From Candidatus Paraburkholderia kirkii (GTDB lineage Bacteria; Pseudomonadota; Gammaproteobacteria; Burkholderiales; Burkholderiaceae), in the NCBI GenBank assembly GCA_001189345.1, contig LFKV01000012.1, positions 1-64,000 on the forward strand: a stretch of 64,000 nt of DNA, in the 5' to 3' direction. Below the pieces are notes generated by a model. That model saw nothing but the letters and a program-made list of their open reading frames with translations, was not told where the DNA came from and did no database searches. This document shows, piece after piece, positions 9,812 through 19,249 of the stretch. The position numbers were made by a program, and so were the translations under genes. Positions within the stretch are counted from its first letter, which is position 1, and each line of letters starts with the position of its first letter.

Positions 9812-10972
9812 ATGGCCAACGTCGGCTTCGATTCCGTGCGCCTCGCGCAAACGCGCGCCACCATGCAGCGTTTCGTCGATGTGGGCCATATCGCCGGCAT
9901 CGTCATGCTGACCAGGCGGAACGGCGAAATCGCACAGGCGGATGCGCTCGGTTTTCGTGACATCGAAAGCCGCACCCCGATGACGCGCGACACGCTGTTT
10001 TGCATCGCGTCGATGACCAAGCCCGTCACGAGCGTCGCCGCGCTGATGCTGGTCGAGGAAGGCCGCATCGCGCTGGAATCGGCCGTGACGAACTGGCTGC
10101 CGGAGCTCGCGAAGCTCACGGTGCTGCGCGATCCCGAGGGACCGCTTGCGCAGACCGAGCCCGTCGGGAAGCCGATCACGCTGCTCGACCTGCTCACGCA
10201 TCGCGCGGGCTTTGCGTATCACTTCACGGCGGCGGGCGAACTCGCCGCCGCATACGAAAGCGTTTTCAACGGTTTCGACGCGATGGTCGATCCGGCGCGC
10301 TGGCTCGGCCACGTCGCCGAGCTGCCGCTCCTGTACCCGCCGGGCCAGCGCTGGCATTACGGCGTTGCCACCGACATGCTCGGCGCGCTCGTGCAGCGCG
10401 TCGCCGACATGCCGCTCGGCGAATTTTTCCGCACACGCATCTTCGAGCCGCTCGGCATGAGTGACACGGGCTTCTCGGTGTCACCGGAGCAGGCGGCGCG
10501 GCTGTCGACCTCCTATGCTGTCGATGCGAACGGCAAGCGGTCCGTCGAGGATCATCCGTCGACGAGCCGCTGGCTGAATCCGAAGCGCTTTCAAAGCGGC
10601 AGAGGCGGACTGGTCTCGACCGCCGACGACTATTTGCAGTTCGCGCGCGTGCTGCTCGGCCGCGGCCGTCTGCAGGGAGACGCGGCCGAGCGGGCGCGCG
10701 GACCGCGCCTGCTTTCGCACAAGTCGGTCGACCTGATGCGCTCGAACTTTCTCACGCCCGAGCAGCGCGCGATTCCCGCGTTCGGCTATCCGATCTGGCG
10801 GGCGCAGGGATTCGGGCTCGGCGTATCGGTCATCGACGATCCCGCGCAGCAGCTGCCCGCCGGCTATCGCTCGATGGATGGGCTCGTTCGCGTGGCCCGG
10901 CGCGGCTCGGCCGAGCCGTTCCCGCTCGCGAAGGAATACGAGCGGCTGATCTACGCCGCCATCGACGATTGA
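9812..10972 (+). CDS. Serine hydrolase of the beta-lactamase/EstB family
   Basis: 386-residue protein of the class C beta-lactamase-like esterase family. The catalytic S-x-x-K is visible as ASMTKPV near residue 68, and the conserved tyrosine as HYGVATDMLG near residue 187. The start at 12 bases into the 9801 line follows an exact aaggag ribosome-binding site. The likely reaction is hydrolysis of small esters or a D-amino-acid amide; the substrate is not shown. The C-terminus is odd: after GVSVIDDPAQQLPAGY the family normally has a GTFGWPGAFGTWW-like segment near the active site. Here the sequence jumps to an arginine-rich stretch and then the usual end LIYAAID. A deletion of roughly 30 residues in this core region is likely. 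Confidence 0.82.
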   Translation: MANVGFDSVRLAQTRATMQRFVDVGHIAGIVMLTRRNGEIAQADALGFRDIESRTPMTRDTLFCIASMTKPVTSVAALMLVEEGRIALESAVTNWLPELAKLTVLRDPEGPLAQTEPVGKPITLLDLLTHRAGFAYHFTAAGELAAAYESVFNGFDAMVDPARWLGHVAELPLLYPPGQRWHYGVATDMLGALVQRVADMPLGEFFRTRIFEPLGMSDTGFSVSPEQAARLSTSYAVDANGKRSVEDHPSTSRWLNPKRFQSGRGGLVSTADDYLQFARVLLGRGRLQGDAAERARGPRLLSHKSVDLMRSNFLTPEQRAIPAFGYPIWRAQGFGLGVSVIDDPAQQLPAGYRSMDGLVRVARRGSAEPFPLAKEYERLIYAAIDD

Positions 10973-10976
10973 GCGG

Positions 10977-11549
10977 TCAGCCGTGCTGCGTCTCGCGCAG
11001 TATCGTGACGTCGTAGCCGAGCGCGCGTGCGCTCGATCAGCGAGCGGCGCAACTCGGACGAGGGCTTCGGTTCGCGCGTCAGAATCCATAGATAACGCCC
11101 GCTGGGCTCGCCGACGATGGACCACGAGTAGTCGTCGGCGTGATCGAGGATCCAGTAGTCGCCGACGTAGAACGGGCCGAAGAACGACACCTTGAGCTTC
11201 GTGCCGTTCGATCCCGGAACGATCTTCGCCCGTCCCTCCGCCGACCGGTCCGGTACGGTCCGCCGAGGCCGCCTTGCCTGTATCCGTTGATGACCGACAC
11301 GAGCCCGTCCTCCCGACGCGCATAGTTCGCGGTCACCGCTTCGCAGTTGCGCTCGAAACGGTTCTCGTAGCGGGCGAATTCGTGCCAATGACCGAGATAG
11401 CGATCGAGATCGACTGCTTTCGACGGTTCCGGAACATGCTCGTTGCCCGGCTTGCGCGCCCCGTTGGAGGCACGGGCGACGAGCGTGCCGATCCCGCCGA
11501 TCACCACCAGCGCCGCGGCGCCCCAGGCCAAAGGTCTTTTGATTTTCAT
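10977..11549 (-). pseudogene. Bacterial lipocalin (Blc-like), two frameshifts
   Basis: Assembled from three minus-strand frames: an N-terminal membrane anchor (AWGAAALVVIGGIGTLVA), the lipocalin G-x-W motif (YLGHWHEFARYENRFE), the middle strands (AKIVPGSNGTKLKVSFFGPF, DYWILDHADDYSW) and the C-terminal helix ending RALGYDVTILRETQHG. The frame breaks near 11250 and again near 11030, where the true C-terminus is recovered in another frame ending at 10977. Lipocalins of this type bind lysophospholipids or fatty acids in the envelope. The gene converges on the serine hydrolase with a 4-base gap. Both shifts lie in GC-rich runs. Confidence 0.78.
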
Positions 11550-12134
11550 GTCGCGCTAATGCGTGAGAGTGTGCGAAGGCTGAGCGAGCAGCAAGCTTCG
11601 TTCCGTCCGGGGCGGATCCCGAACTTTCTCACCTTCGAGCGGCCGCGGCGGCGCCCGCGTGACTGCCAGCGGCGGCACGGACGGGCGCAAGTGCTTGTCG
11701 CCGTTGAGTTTTCCTTTGGTCGCGCGCGGCCTGGGCGGCATCGCTCAATGCAATTGCCGTGCCTTTCGCCGGACTCCCGTATCGCCTCACCTTGGATCGC
11801 GCAACAGGGATCCTCGTTTGTCGACCGTGGACGGCGGCGCCGGCAGCCAGGCCTTGGCCGGATATCGGCCACGCTGGATTGCCGAAATCGAATGCTTTAT
11901 GGAACAAGGGGTTGCATCATTCACTTAAACACGGAACATGGAACTGAGATGGCGGAAATGCTTCGTGATCCGTAAGGTCTCCGGCCAACAGTGAGTCGCA
12001 GGCGCATCGGCCGCCTCACTGTCGCGCGCATCCTGGATCGCCTCACCTTTTCGGCAGGGAGTATCCTCTCGCACTTCCTCTTACGCTCGAAGCCGTTTCC
12101 TCATGCCTTCGCTGGTTCCGCCGCCTGTCGCTCC
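11550..12134. other. Non-coding or degraded stretch
   Basis: About 580 bases between the lipocalin and the AEC transporter without a gene I can support. Several frames are open for 60-90 codons but are arginine- and proline-rich, as random frames in this GC content usually are. It may be an eroded gene. Confidence 0.4.
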
Positions 12135-13086
12135 TCCTCGCTGCCCGCTCTGCTCACTCCGCTCTTCACGATCATCCTGCCGGTCTTCGGTCTCATCTTC
12201 GCGGGCTAATGCATGCCGCAAGCTGAACAAGCTGGGACCTGCCGCCGCGTCTGAACTCAACCGTTTCGTCGTGTATCTCGCGCTGCCCGCGCTGCTCTTC
12301 GACATCATGGCAAAGATGCCCTGGCGCATGCTCGATCAGCCCGCGTTCATCGCGGCGTTCGGCATCGGCGCAGCGGTGATTTTTCTGCTGACGCTCGTCG
12401 TGCGTCTGATGCAGGCGCGCCATCTCGCGGACGCGAGCATCGACGGACTGAACGCCGCCTATCCGAACACCGGCTTCGTCGGCTTGCCGCTTTGCCTGCT
12501 CGCGTTCGGCAAGGAAAGCCTGGCACCCGCCTTGATCGCGACGATCGTCACGGTCTGCGTGCTGTTCGCCGTCGTGATCGTGTTGATCGAGGTCGGATTG
12601 CAGACCGGGAAGCACATTGCCGCGACGCTCGGGCGCGTGGCGAAGTCGCTCGTGAAGAATCCGCTGCTGATTGTGCCGCTCGCGGGCGCGTCGTTGAGCG
12701 GCTCGGGCGCGCACGTGCCGGAAGGCGCCGAGGCGCTGCTCAAGCTCCTGGGCGGTGCGGCGAGCCCATGCGCGCTGGTTGCGCTCGGGTTGTTTCTCGG
12801 CGCAAAAGGCGAAGCGCGCGACATCAGGACGACCGGTGTGCTCGTGGGTCTCAAGCTTCTCGCACAGCCGTTGCTGACGTGGTGGCTCGCGTTTCATCTG
12901 TTCGGCCTGCCGCCGCCGCTGTGGTCGAAGACCGCGGTGATCCTGAGCGCACTGCCGACCGGCACCGGTCCGTTCATGCTCGCCGAGTTCTATCGGCGCG
13001 AGGGCGGCGTAACGTCGGGCACGATCCTGTTTTCGACGATGCTCTCGCTCGTCACGGTCACCCTCTGCCTGACCGTGATGCTCTGA
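12135..13086 (+). pseudogene. AEC family (auxin efflux carrier-like) transporter, frameshifted near the N-terminus
   Basis: Inner-membrane permease with about ten hydrophobic segments. The family N-terminus LFTIILPVFGLIFAG is read in one frame, which stops at 12207-12209. The rest (CRKLNKLGPAAASELNRFVV to the stop at 13086) is in another frame, with the conserved AYPNTGFVGLPL in the middle and ILSALPTGTGPFMLAEFY near the end. Rejoining the frames gives about 305 residues, normal for the family, which exports organic acids such as malate or malonate. The exact start is unclear because no ATG with a ribosome-binding site precedes the first segment in frame. Confidence 0.78.
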
Positions 13087-13106
13087 ACATTCCGCGGATC
13101 CCGCGC

Positions 13107-13137
13107 AAAAAAACGCCCGGCGCAGGAGCGTCGGGCG
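13107..13137 (-). terminator. Rho-independent terminator of the DUF4148 gene
   Basis: On the minus strand a GC hairpin (cgcccg pairing with cgggcg) is followed by a run of seven T. It lies about 70 bases beyond the stop of the DUF4148 gene. Confidence 0.65.
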
Positions 13138-13207
13138 AAACCACCTTCTGTTCGATGGTGGAGGAGGGCTCAGATGGCTTCCTCTGAATCTTCTCTACAT
13201 CCGGTGC

Positions 13208-13447
13208 TCAACGCGCGCTGCCGCCGTCGGCCGCGCCGGCGCGAAGCTGCGCGTGCCGTTCCTGATACGGGCGCAGTTGCGGATAGCTCAGCGTATTCAC
13301 GGCATCGAGATCGCCCGCGCGACGAGCGCTCGCGAGTTCCGCCTTGACTTCCGCGCGGGTCTTGCCGCCATACGTCGATTGCGCGAATGCGGGCGCGGTA
13401 GCGAGTAGCGCCGACAGAACCAGACCGCCGATCAGTGTGTTCTTCAC
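13208..13447 (-). CDS. Small secreted DUF4148 protein
   Basis: 79 residues. A signal peptide (VKNTLIGGLVLSALLATAPA, cleaved after FAQ) is followed by the DUF4148 core KTRAEVKAELASARRAG. These small periplasmic proteins are numerous in Burkholderia and their function is unknown. The start is a GTG at 13447, chosen because an exact aggagg ribosome-binding site lies 7 bases upstream; the longer upstream frame has no such site. A terminator follows downstream. Confidence 0.8.
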   Translation of the reverse strand: MKNTLIGGLVLSALLATAPAFAQSTYGGKTRAEVKAELASARRAGDLDAVNTLSYPQLRPYQERHAQLRAGAADGGSAR

Positions 13448-13726
13448 TTGGTACCTCCTGGATGCGTGTTGCGTCGGGGTGACTCTCGGGAAAAGTCCAG
13501 GAGGAAAGCTATTGAACAAAAATACCGATTGAACCAACACGTTGTTGTCGGGAGTGGTTGAATGCTGGCCCGCGATTCGCAAGTGATGCGATTCGAAGAC
13601 GTCGATTGTTGCCGGATCGGTAAGAGCGATTTCCACTTCGCACGGTTTTTAAATGAGCGCTTGATAGCTAAAGTTGGCGCATCGATCGAATGCGATCGGA
13701 CAAATGAATCGATCTGGAGGTGTCAC

Positions 13727-13865
13727 ATGAAGCGCATTCTTACCGCACTGGTCGCATCGCTCGCTCGCCCTGTTCGCCGCTGCTGGCGCGGCTCGGGCGG
13801 CCGATGCACAGCCGTCGACCTGTCAAGGTCCGGCTTCGCAATGCAACGTGTTCTTCGGTCAGTAA
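13727..13865 (+). pseudogene. Very small secreted protein, frameshifted
   Basis: An ATG at 13727 with a ggagg ribosome-binding site 6 bases upstream starts MKRILTALVASLA. One base later the frame must change to give a complete signal peptide and a short mature part (ADAQPSTCQGPASQCNVFFG) with two cysteines, ending at 13865. Together this is about 45 residues. An extra base near 13765 breaks the frame. I do not recognise a family. Confidence 0.55.
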
Positions 13866-13898
13866 GCAGCGGGTTTTTTGCCGGAAAACGGTGCGCGG

Positions 13899-13925
13899 GG
13901 CGCTCTTTGAGGGCGCCTTGTTTCG
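13899..13925 (+). terminator. Possible terminator after the small secreted protein
   Basis: An imperfect GC hairpin around gggcgctc/gagggcgcc is followed by ttgttt. It lies about 35 bases past the stop at 13865. The pairing is imperfect, so the call is tentative. Confidence 0.35.
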
Positions 13926-13972
13926 TTTACGTATCAAAAACTAAACAGAGCCGCAGTTACCCCCCCCCCGAC

Positions 13973-13995
13973 TTATTCACAGTTTCTGTGGATAA
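13973..13995. promoter_or_regulatory. Inverted pair of DnaA-box-like sites
   Basis: ttattcaca (one mismatch to the DnaA box TTATCCACA) is followed after five bases by tgtggataa, which is a perfect DnaA box on the other strand. A C-run precedes the pair. No dnaA, gidA or other origin-linked gene is nearby, so this is more likely a DnaA-binding or regulatory site than an origin. Confidence 0.45.
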
Positions 13996-14214
13996 CGGTG
14001 GGGATAGCCGGTCATGAACCGCGCCGCGACGCGGCAGGAGCTAGATTGCTCAATTCTTCGCAAAAATAGTCCGCGATGATGCTTGCGGACCTCGCAGACG
14101 GCTTTCCGGCATTGCGCCTATCATGTGTGCACGCGCGCTGTCCGAACGGACGGCGTAACCGGACCGGTTCATCGCCCGGTCATCCACCTTTTCATCCTTT
14201 GACGGGGAGATGCC

Positions 14215-14832
14215 ATGGCCTTGAAGATCGCGGTGGTCGTCGGAAGCCTGCGGCGAGAATCGTTCAACAAGCAGCTCGCGCACGCGCTGATTTCGCTCGC
14301 GCCGAGCGATTTTTCCTTCGAGTTTCTCGACATCGGCAGCCTGCCGCTCTATAGCCAGGACTACGACAGCGATTTTCCCGAGTCCGCGCGGGCGTTCAAG
14401 CAGAAGATCGCGGACGCGAACGGCCTGCTCGGCCTGCTGATCGTGACGCCGGAATACAACCGCTCGATTCCGGGCGTGTTGAAAAACGCCCTCGACTGGG
14501 GCTCGCGGCCGTGGGGGCAGAGCGCTTGGGGCGGCAAGCCAGGCGCGATCATCGGCACGGCGATCGCGCAGTCGCATCTGCGCGGCGTGTGCGCGTATCT
14601 CGACATCATGCTGATGAATCAGCCGGAGATGTACATCAAGCACGAAGAGAAGCGCATCGACGCGAACGGCAAGATCCTGAGCGAGGATACTCACAAGTAC
14701 CTGCAGACGTTCATGGACAAGTACGCCGCGTGGGCGCGCGACCGGGCCGTTTTGCGATTGCCGCCGACGCATCGGATCACACGTGATGATGCCCCGTCAC
14801 GCGATCCCAGCCGTGCCGGATCGCGGCCTTGA
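14215..14832 (+). CDS. NAD(P)H-dependent FMN reductase
   Basis: Flavodoxin-like cytosolic reductase of quinones, chromate or azo compounds. The N-terminal strand and phosphate loop KIAVVVGSLRRESFNKQLA binds FMN phosphate, and LLIVTPEYNRSIPGVLKNAL is the second family signature. Two oddities: after GKPGAI the sequence reads IGTAIAQSHLRG, whereas relatives have a second GAIG-type repeat here, so about six residues appear deleted in frame. The C-terminus also runs about 15-20 arginine-rich residues past the usual end and overlaps the convergent gene by 55 bases, suggesting the natural stop was lost. The core is otherwise complete. Confidence 0.85.
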   Translation: MALKIAVVVGSLRRESFNKQLAHALISLAPSDFSFEFLDIGSLPLYSQDYDSDFPESARAFKQKIADANGLLGLLIVTPEYNRSIPGVLKNALDWGSRPWGQSAWGGKPGAIIGTAIAQSHLRGVCAYLDIMLMNQPEMYIKHEEKRIDANGKILSEDTHKYLQTFMDKYAAWARDRAVLRLPPTHRITRDDAPSRDPSRAGSRP

Positions 14833-16054
14833 AGCGCTCCCACGTATCGCCTTCCGGATGCTTGGCTTCCCAGTCGCGCCGCATCTCGTATTCCATCTGA
14901 TCGTCCCATGCCCGGCTGCGGAAGCGGTCGTCGTTGCCGAGCATCGCGCCGTAGCGGTATGCGCCCTGATAGTCCTCGTACGACTCGCCCGTCGCCGAAT
15001 ACTTCGATTCATTCGTAGTCGGTGCGGAAATCTTCCTCGTACTCCATGTATTCGTTGGGCACGGTCTGCGGCCCGGTCGCGCCGGCCGAAGCGGCCGCCG
15101 GATCCGGCGACGCGCCCGTCGCGCGAGCCGTGCCCGACCGAGACGGCGCGGCAGGTTCGTCGAGCGGGCCGAGCGGTTCGACCGCGCGCCATTCGGAGGC
15201 CGTATCCGTGCTTACGCCCGGCAACGGCTCGCGTTGCCGGGCCGCCTCGCTCAGGCCGGCGCGTTCCGGCGGGACGGCGCCCGTCGTGCGCAGCGGATCG
15301 CGCCCCGCAAGCGCGTCGCGCTCGGAGAGCGTATCGCCCGCGAGCTCGCTGCGCGCGGCCAGCGGATCGGCGGGCGTGCCGGCGAGCGGATCGATGCCCG
15401 TCGTCGCGGCCGGTGAGTGGATCGCGCGCGGCGCGCCCGGTTTCGCCTCCCATCGACTGCGATTGTGATTGCATGCCGCGTCCGAGCAGCGGATCGTCGG
15501 CGGGATCGCTGACGTAATCGCGCGGCGTCAGCGAGGCGGCGTCGTGGTGCGTCAGCGGATCGCCTAGCGGCTCGGCCGCCGGGTCGCCGACGTCGGCGCG
15601 CGGATAGGCGCGGGCGCGCGGTGAGTTCACGCTCGGGTCGTTCACCGGCTCGCGGCCCGGCACGCCGCTGCCGCGTCCGAGACCCAGTTCGTCCAGCACC
15701 GAATGATCGCGGTCGTCCCCGGTCGCAGCGGGCATCGCCGGGCTGCCGTGCTCGAGCGTCGTCCAGCTGGCGGCGCGCTCGTCGATGTCGATCGCGCCTT
15801 GGTCGGTCAGCGTCGCGCGTGCGATGTCGGCTTGCCCGGCGTGCGGCGTGTCGACGGCGACGAGCACCGCGCCGCACGGCCTCCGAGTAATGCGCGACTT
15901 CCGGCGGCTGATGGCGCCGCGGCGTCGTCGCGTTTCGGATTGGCCTGGAGTCGATATCGGCGCGCGGAAAGCCCGCAGCAATCAGGGTCAGGGTCGCGCG
16001 CGCGTCCTCGGCCCGTGCATAGGTGTCGAATACTCCGATGACGGTGTGTCGCAT
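14777..16054 (-). pseudogene. Stress-type protein with N-terminal YflT/GSP17M-like domain, multiply frameshifted
   Basis: The start at 16054 reads MRHTVIGVFDTYARAEDARA, typical of proteins with a general-stress-protein 17M-like N-terminal domain. A frame change near 15945 leads to GQADIARATLTDQGAIDIDE and a low-complexity middle rich in G, R, D, S and P. Further changes near 15450 and 15230 lead to EYMEYEEDFRTDYE. After a last shift near 15012 the conserved tail SYEDYQGAYRYGAMLGND, MRRDWEAKHPEGDTWERF and GWDRVTGHHH ends at 14777. The Y/W-rich tail is a conserved motif of Burkholderia proteins of unknown function. At least four frame changes make it a pseudogene, unless the sequence is very error-prone here. 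Confidence 0.72.
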
Positions 16055-16225
16055 TTGCGCCTCCTGCGGGTGGGCGTCATTCCGAGATCGGCGACGGAAG
16101 GTCGCCGCGCATGCCTGCGATCACGCAACTCGCGTGCCGGATGTACGCGGGCCGTGGCGGATCGGAAGCGTGCGCGGGAAGGCGGCGCTTTTACAAAAGC
16201 GCATGCAAAAGTCGGCGGCGCGGGG

Positions 16226-18433
16226 TCATCGGTCGACGGAGCGCGCGGCGCGGTCGTCGGGAGCCGTGGCGTTCGCGTCCCGCGCCCGCTCGCGGATCGC
16301 GCGCAGCAGCGAATCGAGCAGCGCGATGTCGAACGGCTTCGACAGCACGCGTGCGCCGATCTGCCGCGCGCGGTCGAGCTCCTCCGCGTAGCCGGTGACG
16401 AGGATCACCGGGATGCGCGGCTCGAAGCGCTGCAGCATCTCGGCCAGATCGATGCCGGCAAGGTGACGGCGGTATCGGCGTTGAAGGCGTAGGTGACCTG
16501 GTGGCCCATCATCGTGAGCAGCGCCTCGGTGCCCGCGGCGACTTCTTCATTATCCTCCACGGGTGTAGCACGCGCAGGCCTTCGGCCTCTTTCGCCGCAG
16601 CGTGTTCTTCCCGGACCGCCGCGCCGGGCATGCCCGGTACGGCCGTGCGCGGCAGATACAGGCGCACGGCGGTGCCCGCGCCTATCGCCGCTATCGATGG
16701 TCGCGAGCCCGCCCGCGCGCTCGCAGAACGCAAACACCTGCGGCAGGCCGAGACCCGTGCCCATGCCCTTCGGCTTGGTGGTGAAGAGCGGCTCGAAGGC
16801 GCGCCCGAGCACCTCGGAGTTCATGCCGAAGCCGGTGTCTTCCAGCGAGATCTGCACGAAATCGCCGGTGATCGGAAAGCCGTCCTCGTGACGGAAGCGC
16901 ACGTTGCACGTTGTCGGCGCGCACGGTGAAAGTGCCGCCGTTGGGCATCGCGTCGCGCGCGTTCACCGCGACGTTGATGAGCGCGAGCTCCAGCTCCACC
17001 GGATCGACGCGGATCGCCCACACGTCCGGCGCGACCTCGACGCTCAGCGCGACTTTCGCCCCGAGTGAGGCGCGCAGCAGTTCGCGGCCGGCCGGCACCC
17101 ATTTGCCGATGGCGATCGTCTCGCTGCGCAACGGCTGCTTGCGCGCGACGCCGAGCAGTTGCCGGGTGAGCGACTGGCCGCTCTTCAGGGCGCGCTCCAT
17201 CGCCGAGAGCTCGCGGTCGAGCCCGGCCGCGCCGCCGCGCGATCTGCACGTTGGTCGAGACGATCATCAGGAGATTGTTGAAGTCGTGCGCGACACTGCC
17301 GACCAGATTGCCGAGCGCTTCCATCTTGCTGCGCGCCTGGCGGTAGGCGGATTCGATCGAACGCCGCATCGACGCTTCCGCCTGCCAGCGCTCCCATGCT
17401 TCTTCCTCGGTCGCGAGGCGCCGCAGCGATTGCCCGATCATGCCCCACAGCACGACGCACGGCGCGAAGATCGACAGCGCGAGCACGCTCAGATGCTCGT
17501 TACCAGGCGGACCAGATCGTCGCGGTCGGATAGCCGCTCGAGACGTAGATCGGATACGTGCCGACGCGGCGAAACGCGACGATCTTCACCTGATCGTCCA
17601 GTCCCGACACCATCTTCACGACGCCGCTCCTGCGCCCCGCGCGATACGTGTCGCGCAGCGGCGAGTTGGCCGCGAGCGACATGCGGTCGGGCGAACGCGG
17701 CGGATACCACGCGAGCACTTCGCCGTCCGCGCGCGCGAGGCCGAGCGAGACGCTCGGGTTGTCGCCGATCAGCTCGCGATAGAAATCGGCGAAGTAGGAC
17801 GGGCGCAGCGCGGATCGACACCATGCCGTCGAACTTGCCCGCGGGCGGGCGCCGCGCGCCCGCCGTGTTGAAGACCTGCTCGCCCGCGACGCGGCCGGTC
17901 ATCACGCGCGAGATCTGCTCCATCTGCTGGCCCGCGCGCATGCCGGTGAAGTCCTCGCGGTTCGCAACGGAGACATCCGGGGCCGGATACGCGCGGCTCG
18001 TCGCGAGCAGCCTGCCGTCGGGGCCGAACACCGAGGCCGCCGCCACCTGCTGATAGGTGCCGCTGATCGTCTTGAGGCGCTGGTGGATGATCGCGCCGTC
18101 GCGGCGGATCGCGTCATTGTCGAGGTTGTCGAGGAGATCGATGATGCGCTCGTTGAGCGTGACGTTCAGATCGAAGACCTTGAGCGCATGTTCCTCCGCG
18201 ATGCGGGCATTGCGGGCGACCAGTTCCGAGGCGTCCGCGACGCGGGCGTGATAGTCGGTCCAGGCGATGACCGCCACGTAGACGCAGGGCAGCACGATCG
18301 CGGCGATCAGCAGCGCGTGGAGCGTCATGCGCTGCGCCGCGAAGTTGCGCTCGGGAACCACCGGAAAGGGCGGGTCTTCCTGCCGCGTTTCCACGACAGG
18401 CTCGGCCTCGGACTCCTCACGTTGCAGCGTCAT
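16226..18433 (-). pseudogene. Hybrid sensor histidine kinase, heavily degraded
   Basis: In order from 18433: a short cytoplasmic start (MTLQREE), transmembrane helix LLIAAIVLPCVYVAVIA, an extracytoplasmic PDC/Cache-like sensor (SGTYQQVAAASVFGPDGRLL), a second helix near 17480, the phospho-acceptor box GSVAHDFNNLLMI, the ATPase N-box INVAVNARDAMPNGG and G-boxes (EDTGFGMNSEV, GMGTGLGLPQVF), and a C-terminal receiver. At least six frame changes occur (near 17820, 17505, 17240, 16905, 16690-16550 and 16460). In the receiver, VEDNEEVAAGTEALLTMMG is present, as is VILVTGYAEE, but the stretch with the phospho-accepting aspartate between them is deleted. It cannot produce a working kinase. Confidence 0.85.
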
Positions 18434-19249
18434 TTTTTGCAGCGAATTGGAAAACTTTACCCGGGCGGGACGCGCCGTCCATGCGGATAGGGATGGCCGG
18501 ATGCCGTTCTGCGGGTTCGAGCGATGCAACCACACCAGGGACGCACGAAACATGCCGGCCCGTCGCACGCACCGGGCGTGGCTGTGGAGTAAAACCTCTG
18601 GCACGCCGCACAGTTAGCGAGATTATCGGAAGCGCAAACGTACACAAAAGTATGTGAACATATCTCCTCATGATTGGAGGAGTAAAAATATCCCGTTTTT
18701 CGCGTTATTTAGTTGGATCAATTCGAGCTTGGCGTTTTGGCGAGTTGCTTTGACATTCTGTTAGTCAGACAATGCAATCCTCCGACGTATACGCCGCCAG
18801 AGCGTGCGTCGAAGACAAAAGCAGCCTCGCGGCGCGTACCGGGGAAAAAATCAGGCTCGAGCGGCGCAAGCCGGCGAGCCGCGCGACCAGGCGAGGAGAA
18901 AAAGGCCAAGGTCCGTACACCGTCCGGATCATGCACGGGGCAGGCAACATGACGCCGTTCGAGACCCAATCCGCAATGCGTGCGGTGCGAATGCCCACCG
19001 CGCCGCGCACGCCCGCCGCATGGCGTGCCTACGCCCATATGCGCTGTGCGTGGCTCGTCGCCGACGAATTGCACGGCCGACAGCGCCCGCAATCCCACCG
19101 CGCGAAAGGCCGCCCCTCGGTTCATCCGTGATACGCGCCGTAAAGTTCGCTGCCAGGATGCCGTAATCTCGTAATCTAAATGCGAGAGCAGCCGTGTGTG
19201 CTGACATGACTGTCCTCAGCCCGAAAACCGCCTAACGATTTCGCCGACC
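18434..19249. other. Long region without a recognised gene
   Basis: About 815 bases between the degraded sensor kinase and the receiver gene. The part 18600-18780 is AT-rich and could hold promoters. From 18772 to 19131 the plus strand is open for 119 codons (HGAGNMTPFETQSAMRAVRM inside) and the minus strand is also open, but neither has a plausible ribosome-binding site or a domain I recognise. No tRNA or other structured RNA was identified. Confidence 0.4.

Noticed and set aside
13973-13995. Replication origin
   Set aside because: Only two DnaA boxes, no AT-rich unwinding element and no origin-linked genes.
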